NCBI GenBank assembly: GCA_947503175.1
Contig: CANNCO010000005.1
Span: 62,001-126,000, forward strand
Length of the DNA: 64,000 nucleotides
Origin: an uncultured Paracoccaceae bacterium
GTDB taxonomy: Bacteria; Pseudomonadota; Alphaproteobacteria; Rhodobacterales; Rhodobacteraceae
Direction: 5' to 3'
The notes under the pieces are model-generated. The model saw nothing but the letters and a program-made list of their open reading frames with translations, was not told the DNA's origin and ran no database searches. Positions within the stretch are counted from its first letter, which is position 1. Each line of letters starts with the position of its first letter. A program made the position numbers and the translations under genes. Shown piece after piece: positions 59,765 through 64,000 of this stretch.

Positions 59765-60592
59765 TTAGGCCGAGGTCGGGTCGCGCTCGATAGCGGCGCT
59801 GGCGCAGGTCACATCCTCCGTGTGGACGATCGCGCCGCCGGGACCCAAAAGGACAACCCCGTAGGCCCCGACCTCGTCGACGGAAAGGCTGGTGTCCGGG
59901 TCGCCCAGATCAAGCGGCGCCTGATGGCAAGGGCTCTTCAACATGCTCCAGGGTACTCCGTGCGAACTGCCCGAGATTGTCCGGTGCACGTGCCCGCATA
60001 ACAGATGCGCCCGCCCGTTCGCACGCAAGCGACCGAGCAACTCCGCGCCATCGACCAGCCGAATGCGATCCATCCCCGGAAAGCCGACATCGTGGGGCGG
60101 ATGATGGGAACACACCAGAAGCTGTTCATCCCCCGCGCGCGCAAGCTCCGCATCCAGCCATGCCAGACGGTCCGCACACAGCCGACCCGCATGGTGCCCG
60201 TCGCGATAGGGCGGTCCATCAAGCGTATCCAGCGTCAGAACCCGCCATCCGTCAAAAGTGACCACCGACTGGACGAACCCGCCCGGGCTTTCGGGTGCGC
60301 CGACAAAAACCTCGCGGAACGCTTCGCGTTGATCATGATTGCCCAGCATCGGAACGACGGGCATGGGTGCCGCTTTCAGTATCCCAAACAGCACATCGTA
60401 TGCTTGCACCTCGCCGTGATGGGCCAGATCCCCCATCAGGATCAGCGCATCTGCGTCGCCGTGATGCGCCAGTGCATGATCCAGTGCCGCCTGCGCGCGC
60501 GCCGTGGGATCCAGACCGATGATCTGTCTGTCGCCAGCCGTCAGATGGGTATCCGTTATGACCAGAACTTTGTGGTTCCAGACCCGGCTCAT
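59765..60592 (-). CDS. metallophosphoesterase, CpdA-like
   Basis: A 275-residue calcineurin-type phosphoesterase. Metal ligands are in VLVITDTHLTAG near residue 9, LILMGDLAHHGE near residue 50, PMLGNHDQREAF near residue 82, LVCSHHPPHDVG near residue 160 and LLCGHVHRT near residue 197. It resembles 3',5'-cyclic AMP phosphodiesterase CpdA, but other phosphodiester substrates are possible. The ATG 60592 overlaps the MAPEG stop (ATGA); frame further upstream lies inside that gene. Confidence 0.88.
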   Translation of the reverse strand: MSRVWNHKVLVITDTHLTAGDRQIIGLDPTARAQAALDHALAHHGDADALILMGDLAHHGEVQAYDVLFGILKAAPMPVVPMLGNHDQREAFREVFVGAPESPGGFVQSVVTFDGWRVLTLDTLDGPPYRDGHHAGRLCADRLAWLDAELARAGDEQLLVCSHHPPHDVGFPGMDRIRLVDGAELLGRLRANGRAHLLCGHVHRTISGSSHGVPWSMLKSPCHQAPLDLGDPDTSLSVDEVGAYGVVLLGPGGAIVHTEDVTCASAAIERDPTSA

Positions 60593-60978
60593 CGCATCAC
60601 CGCATGAGCCAGAAGCCCCAGCGCGGTCAGGCCGATCATAAACAGCGTCAGGCCCATGCCGCCGACACGGAGCGCCATAAGCGGCGGAGAGGCGGAAAAC
60701 CCGTAACCATGCATCACACGACCGGCAAGAAGTGTCGCACCCAACAGGTGCAACGCCACCGCGGGCGCCCCGTTCAACTCGGCTATCCCCAGCAGGATCA
60801 ACCCGATCGGCGCGTATTCGGCGCAGTTCGCCTGCGCGCGCATTCGCTTCAGAAGGCTTGGGTCCCCCTGATCTCCCAGCCCTTTCCGATGCGCCCGGCG
60901 ATAGACGATCACCCGGGCGCTGAGAACGATGAACAAAAGCGCGATCAGCGACGCATAGATTGCCGTAACGGCAATCAC
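60589..60978 (-). CDS. MAPEG-family membrane protein
   Basis: A 129-residue protein with four predicted helices. RMRAQANCAEYAPIGLILLG near residue 45 is the MAPEG signature (the RAHxNxxEN-type segment of eicosanoid/glutathione enzymes). Bacterial members are poorly characterised; glutathione-linked detoxification is possible. It overlaps the 3' end of the pyruvate carboxylase gene and the start of the phosphodiesterase gene by 4 nt each. Confidence 0.9.
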   Translation of the reverse strand: MIAVTAIYASLIALLFIVLSARVIVYRRAHRKGLGDQGDPSLLKRMRAQANCAEYAPIGLILLGIAELNGAPAVALHLLGATLLAGRVMHGYGFSASPPLMALRVGGMGLTLFMIGLTALGLLAHAVMR

Positions 60979-63900
60979 TCCTCGAACTCCAGAAGCAGGT
61001 CCTTGGCGTCGATCTGCGCGCCGGCCTGCACATGCACGGCTTTGATCACCGCGTCGCGCTCGGCGTGAAGCCCGGTTTCCATCTTCATCGCCTCGATCGT
61101 CAGCAGAAGGTCGCCTTCCTTGACGGCCTTGCCCGGCGTTGCGGCAACGGTTGCCACGACCCCCGGCATCGGCGCGCCCAGATGGTTGGCATTACCCGGA
61201 TCGGCCTTGGGCCGCTCAGCCGCCACGCCGGTGACGCGGCGATCCCTGATCCGGATCACCCTTGGCTGGCCGTTCAGTTCAAAGAACACCTTTGCCTCGC
61301 CCTCGGCATTGGTATCGGCCACCGCCTGACAGCGGATTTCCAGCGTCACGCCCGGGTCGATCTCGGCCGAGATTTCTTCGCCCGGTTCCATCCCATAGAA
61401 GAATGTCTTGGTGGGCAGGGTCCGCACCGGGCCGTAAATGCGATGACGGCCCATATAGTCCAGATAGACCTTGGGATACATCAGGTACCCGTTCAGGTCT
61501 TCGTCATCGACCTTATAGCCTTCCAGCTCTTTCGACAGATCGGCGCGGGTCTTTTCCAGATCCACAGGGGGCAGGGATTTGCCCGGCCGCTCGGTCAAAG
61601 GCTTCTCGCCCTTCAGGATCTTCTTCTGGATCGCCTTCGGCCATCCACCCGGCGGCTGGCCCAGATAGCCCCGCATCATGTCGATCACGCTTTCGGGGAA
61701 AGACACTTCTTTCTCGGGGTTCTCCACGTCAGAACGGGTCAGGTTCTGACTGACCATCATCAGCGCCATGTCGCCCACGACTTTCGACGACGGCGTGACC
61801 TTCACGATATCGCCGAACATCGCGTTCACATCCGCATAGGCCTGCGCGACCTCGTGCCAGCGTTCTTCCAACCCCAAGGACCGCGCCTGCGCCTTGAGGT
61901 TCGTGAACTGCCCGCCCGGCATCTCGTGCAGATACACCTCCGAGGCCGGGGCCTGCAGCCCGCTTTCGAAGGCCGCGTAATGCGCCCGCACGGATTCCCA
62001 GTAATTCGACATCTCGCGCACCCGCGCGACGTCAAGGCCGGTGGCCCGCTCGGTCTGATCCATCATCGCAACGACGGTGCCCATGGTGGCTTGGCTGGTA
62101 TTGCCCGACAGCGCGTCCATCGCGCAATCGACGGCATCCACGCCTGCCTCGGACGCGGCAAGGATCGTGGCACAGGCGACACCGGCGGTATCGTGCGTGT
62201 GGAAATGGATCGGGATGTCGATCTCTTCCTTCAGCGCCTTGAACAGAACGCTCGCCGCGCGCGGCTTCAGAACGCCCGACATGTCCTTGATACAAAGGAT
62301 ATGCGATCCGGCTTTCTCAAGCTCCTTGGCCATGTCCACATAGTATTTCAGATCGTATTTCGACCGGTCCGGATCCAGCAGATCACCGGTATAACAGATC
62401 GACGCCTCCAGAACCTTGCCGCTCTCCAGCACCGCATCCATCGCGACGCGCATCTGCTCGGTCCAGTTCAGCGCATCGAAGATGCGGAAGATATCGACGC
62501 CGGACGCGGCGGCCTGCTGCACGAAGAAAGCCACCACATTGTCGGGATAGCGGCTATATCCCACACCGTTCGACGACCGGAACAGCATCTGGGTAAGCAC
62601 ATTCGGCATCGCCTCGCGCAGATCGCGCAAACGCTGCCAAGGGCATTCCTGCAGGAACCGGTAGGATACATCGAAGGTCGCGCCGCCCCAGCACTCGACG
62701 CTGAAAAGCTCGGGCAGGTTGGCGGCATAGGCCGGTGCCGCCCGGATCATGTCGATCGACCGCATCCGCGTCGCCAAGAGCGACTGGTGCCCGTCGCGCA
62801 TGGTGGTGTCGGTGATCAGAAGGCGCTTCTGTTCGCCCATCCACTTCGCAAGACCTTCGGCGCCCTCGCGCTCAAGGATTTGGCGGGTGCCGTCGGGCGG
62901 GGTGTCGACCGCCAGGTCCGGCGCACGCGGATCGCGGACATCCGCCGCCGGGCGCGGGCGGCCCTCGGTCTCGGGATGCCCGTTCACCGTGATATCCGCG
63001 ATATAGGTCAGGATCTTCGTGGCCCGGTCGCGGCGCTTGCGGAACTGGAACAGTTCCGGCGTCTGGTCGATGAACTTGGTGTGGTATTCGTTCGACAGGA
63101 AAGTCGGGTGCTTCAGCAGGTTCTCGACAAAGGCGATATTCGTGCTGACCCCGCGAATACGGAACTCGCGCAAGGCCCGGTCCATCCGCGCAATCGCCGC
63201 CTCTGGCGTCGGCGCCCATGCGGTGACCTTTTCCAGAAGGCTGTCATAATACCGCGTGATGACCGCGCCGGAATAGGCCGTCCCGCCATCCAGCCGGATG
63301 CCCATCCCCGTTGCCCCCCGATAGGCGGTGATCCGGCCGTAGTCGGGGATGAAGTTGTTCTGCGGATCCTCGGTGGTGATCCGGCACTGGATCGCGTGAC
63401 CGTCAAGCTGAACATCATACTGGCTGGCCGTTCCCGTGGCCTCGACCAGCGACTTGCCCTCGGCAATCAGGATCTGGGCGCGCACGATATCGATGCCGGT
63501 GACTTCTTCGGTCACTGTATGCTCGACCTGCACGCGGGGGTTTACCTCGATGAAGTAGAACTCACCGGTTTCCATATCCATCAGGAACTCGATGGTCCCT
63601 GCACATTCGTAATCCACCGCCTCGGCGATCTTCTTGCCAAGGTTACAGATCTTCTCGCGCTGGGCGCCCGACAGATACGGGGCAGGGGCGCGTTCCACGA
63701 CCTTCTGGTTCCGGCGCTGGACCGAACAGTCCCGTTCCCAGAGGTGATAGATATTGCCCTGCTTGTCGCCGATGATCTGCACTTCCACGTGGCGCGCGCG
63801 CAGAATCATCTTCTCTAGATATCCCTCGCCATTGCCGAACGCCGCCTCGGCCTCGCGCCGCCCCTCGCGCACCTTGTCTTCCAACTCGTCAGGCCCCTCG

Positions 63901-64000
63901 ATGGGCCGCATCCCGCGGCCGCCCCCGCCCCAGGACGCCTTGAGCATCAGCGGATAGCCGATTTCACCCGCCTCCTTCGCGATGACGGTCATGTCATCGC
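60975..64000 (-). CDS. pyc: pyruvate carboxylase (5' end outside the window)
   Basis: The gene enters from the right edge; about 1,008 residues are visible and roughly 140 N-terminal residues are missing compared with the usual ~1,146. Order: biotin carboxylase (KASWGGGGRGMRPIEGPDEL, then FIEVNPRVQVEHTVTEEVTG), carboxyltransferase barrel (ITDTTMRDGHQSLLATRMRS; HFHTHDTAGVACATILAASE), and the biotinyl domain with the biotin lysine in TIEAMKMETG about 35 residues from the end. It makes oxaloacetate from pyruvate and bicarbonate. Overlaps the MAPEG gene by 4 nt at its 3' end. Confidence 0.97.
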   Translation of the reverse strand, partial: DDMTVIAKEAGEIGYPLMLKASWGGGGRGMRPIEGPDELEDKVREGRREAEAAFGNGEGYLEKMILRARHVEVQIIGDKQGNIYHLWERDCSVQRRNQKVVERAPAPYLSGAQREKICNLGKKIAEAVDYECAGTIEFLMDMETGEFYFIEVNPRVQVEHTVTEEVTGIDIVRAQILIAEGKSLVEATGTASQYDVQLDGHAIQCRITTEDPQNNFIPDYGRITAYRGATGMGIRLDGGTAYSGAVITRYYDSLLEKVTAWAPTPEAAIARMDRALREFRIRGVSTNIAFVENLLKHPTFLSNEYHTKFIDQTPELFQFRKRRDRATKILTYIADITVNGHPETEGRPRPAADVRDPRAPDLAVDTPPDGTRQILEREGAEGLAKWMGEQKRLLITDTTMRDGHQSLLATRMRSIDMIRAAPAYAANLPELFSVECWGGATFDVSYRFLQECPWQRLRDLREAMPNVLTQMLFRSSNGVGYSRYPDNVVAFFVQQAAASGVDIFRIFDALNWTEQMRVAMDAVLESGKVLEASICYTGDLLDPDRSKYDLKYYVDMAKELEKAGSHILCIKDMSGVLKPRAASVLFKALKEEIDIPIHFHTHDTAGVACATILAASEAGVDAVDCAMDALSGNTSQATMGTVVAMMDQTERATGLDVARVREMSNYWESVRAHYAAFESGLQAPASEVYLHEMPGGQFTNLKAQARSLGLEERWHEVAQAYADVNAMFGDIVKVTPSSKVVGDMALMMVSQNLTRSDVENPEKEVSFPESVIDMMRGYLGQPPGGWPKAIQKKILKGEKPLTERPGKSLPPVDLEKTRADLSKELEGYKVDDEDLNGYLMYPKVYLDYMGRHRIYGPVRTLPTKTFFYGMEPGEEISAEIDPGVTLEIRCQAVADTNAEGEAKVFFELNGQPRVIRIRDRRVTGVAAERPKADPGNANHLGAPMPGVVATVAATPGKAVKEGDLLLTIEAMKMETGLHAERDAVIKAVHVQAGAQIDAKDLLLEFEE

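Noticed and set aside
61032-63818. Very long open frame on the plus strand opposite pyruvate carboxylase
   Set aside because: It is an antisense shadow produced by GC-rich codon use in pyc; its translation has no recognisable domains, whereas the minus strand encodes a full set of pyruvate carboxylase motifs.
1-64000. CRISPR arrays or insertion sequences
   Set aside because: No regularly spaced direct repeats, cas genes or transposase-like frames were seen.

Overview
The window is GC-rich chromosomal DNA that reads as an alphaproteobacterium of the Rhodobacterales (Rhodobacteraceae/Roseobacter type). This rests on the PhyR-NepR-EcfG general stress response (GSR) locus, a TRAP carboxylate transporter, an HWE/HisKA_2-type kinase, the hisB-H-A-F-E layout and compact operons with 4-nt overlaps. 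I see no phage, insertion sequence or CRISPR array. Assignments come from reading the sequence and recalling families; no database search was run.

Layout. (1) 112-5261, minus strand: an AMP-dependent acyl-CoA synthetase, a fused E1 alpha/beta 2-oxo acid dehydrogenase, a lipoyl E2 and a free acyl carrier protein, tightly coupled. (2) 5650-7241: two overlapping tiny genes, one with a paralogue 40 kb away, and an HExxH metallopeptidase-like protein. (3) 7385-16966: a catabolic locus around a GntR regulator. Minus strand: TPP enzyme, DadA-like oxidase, TRAP DctP-Q-M and a BASS-type carrier. Plus strand: GntR, an Asp/Glu-racemase-like protein and an enolase-superfamily enzyme. (4) 17074-45611: a stress-response island with two MscS channels, a FocA-like channel, a DUF2945/BrkB/topoisomerase IB operon, a Crp/Fnr regulator, glutamate dehydrogenase plus an acetolactate-synthase-like enzyme, Dps, a MATE pump, phyR/nepR/ecfG/kinase/phospholipase D, an AI-2E-family permease, CsbD, PRC-barrel proteins, a YqjD/YqjE-like operon, MgtC, CreA, App1 and many single-helix microproteins. 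(5) 45732-47637: the second tiny-gene copy, a poorly coding stretch and another Crp/Fnr regulator. (6) 47957-57730: tRNA-Tyr, RlmB, small housekeeping and secreted proteins, histidine biosynthesis genes, a Slam-like outer-membrane protein and a CAP-domain lipoprotein. (7) 57859-64000: a PQQ-type sugar dehydrogenase, tRNA-Gly, a phosphodiesterase, a MAPEG protein and pyruvate carboxylase, cut by the right edge.

The most striking result is in region 4. Thirteen exact matches to the alphaproteobacterial EcfG promoter (GGAAC, 16-17 nt, CGTT) lie just upstream of genes between 19.3 and 44.9 kb, with five near matches. They include a palindromic pair of overlapping divergent promoters between phyR and nepR. 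The sigma factor therefore appears to sit inside a cluster of its own targets. Many of these are membrane microproteins of 25-83 residues that ordinary length cut-offs would miss.
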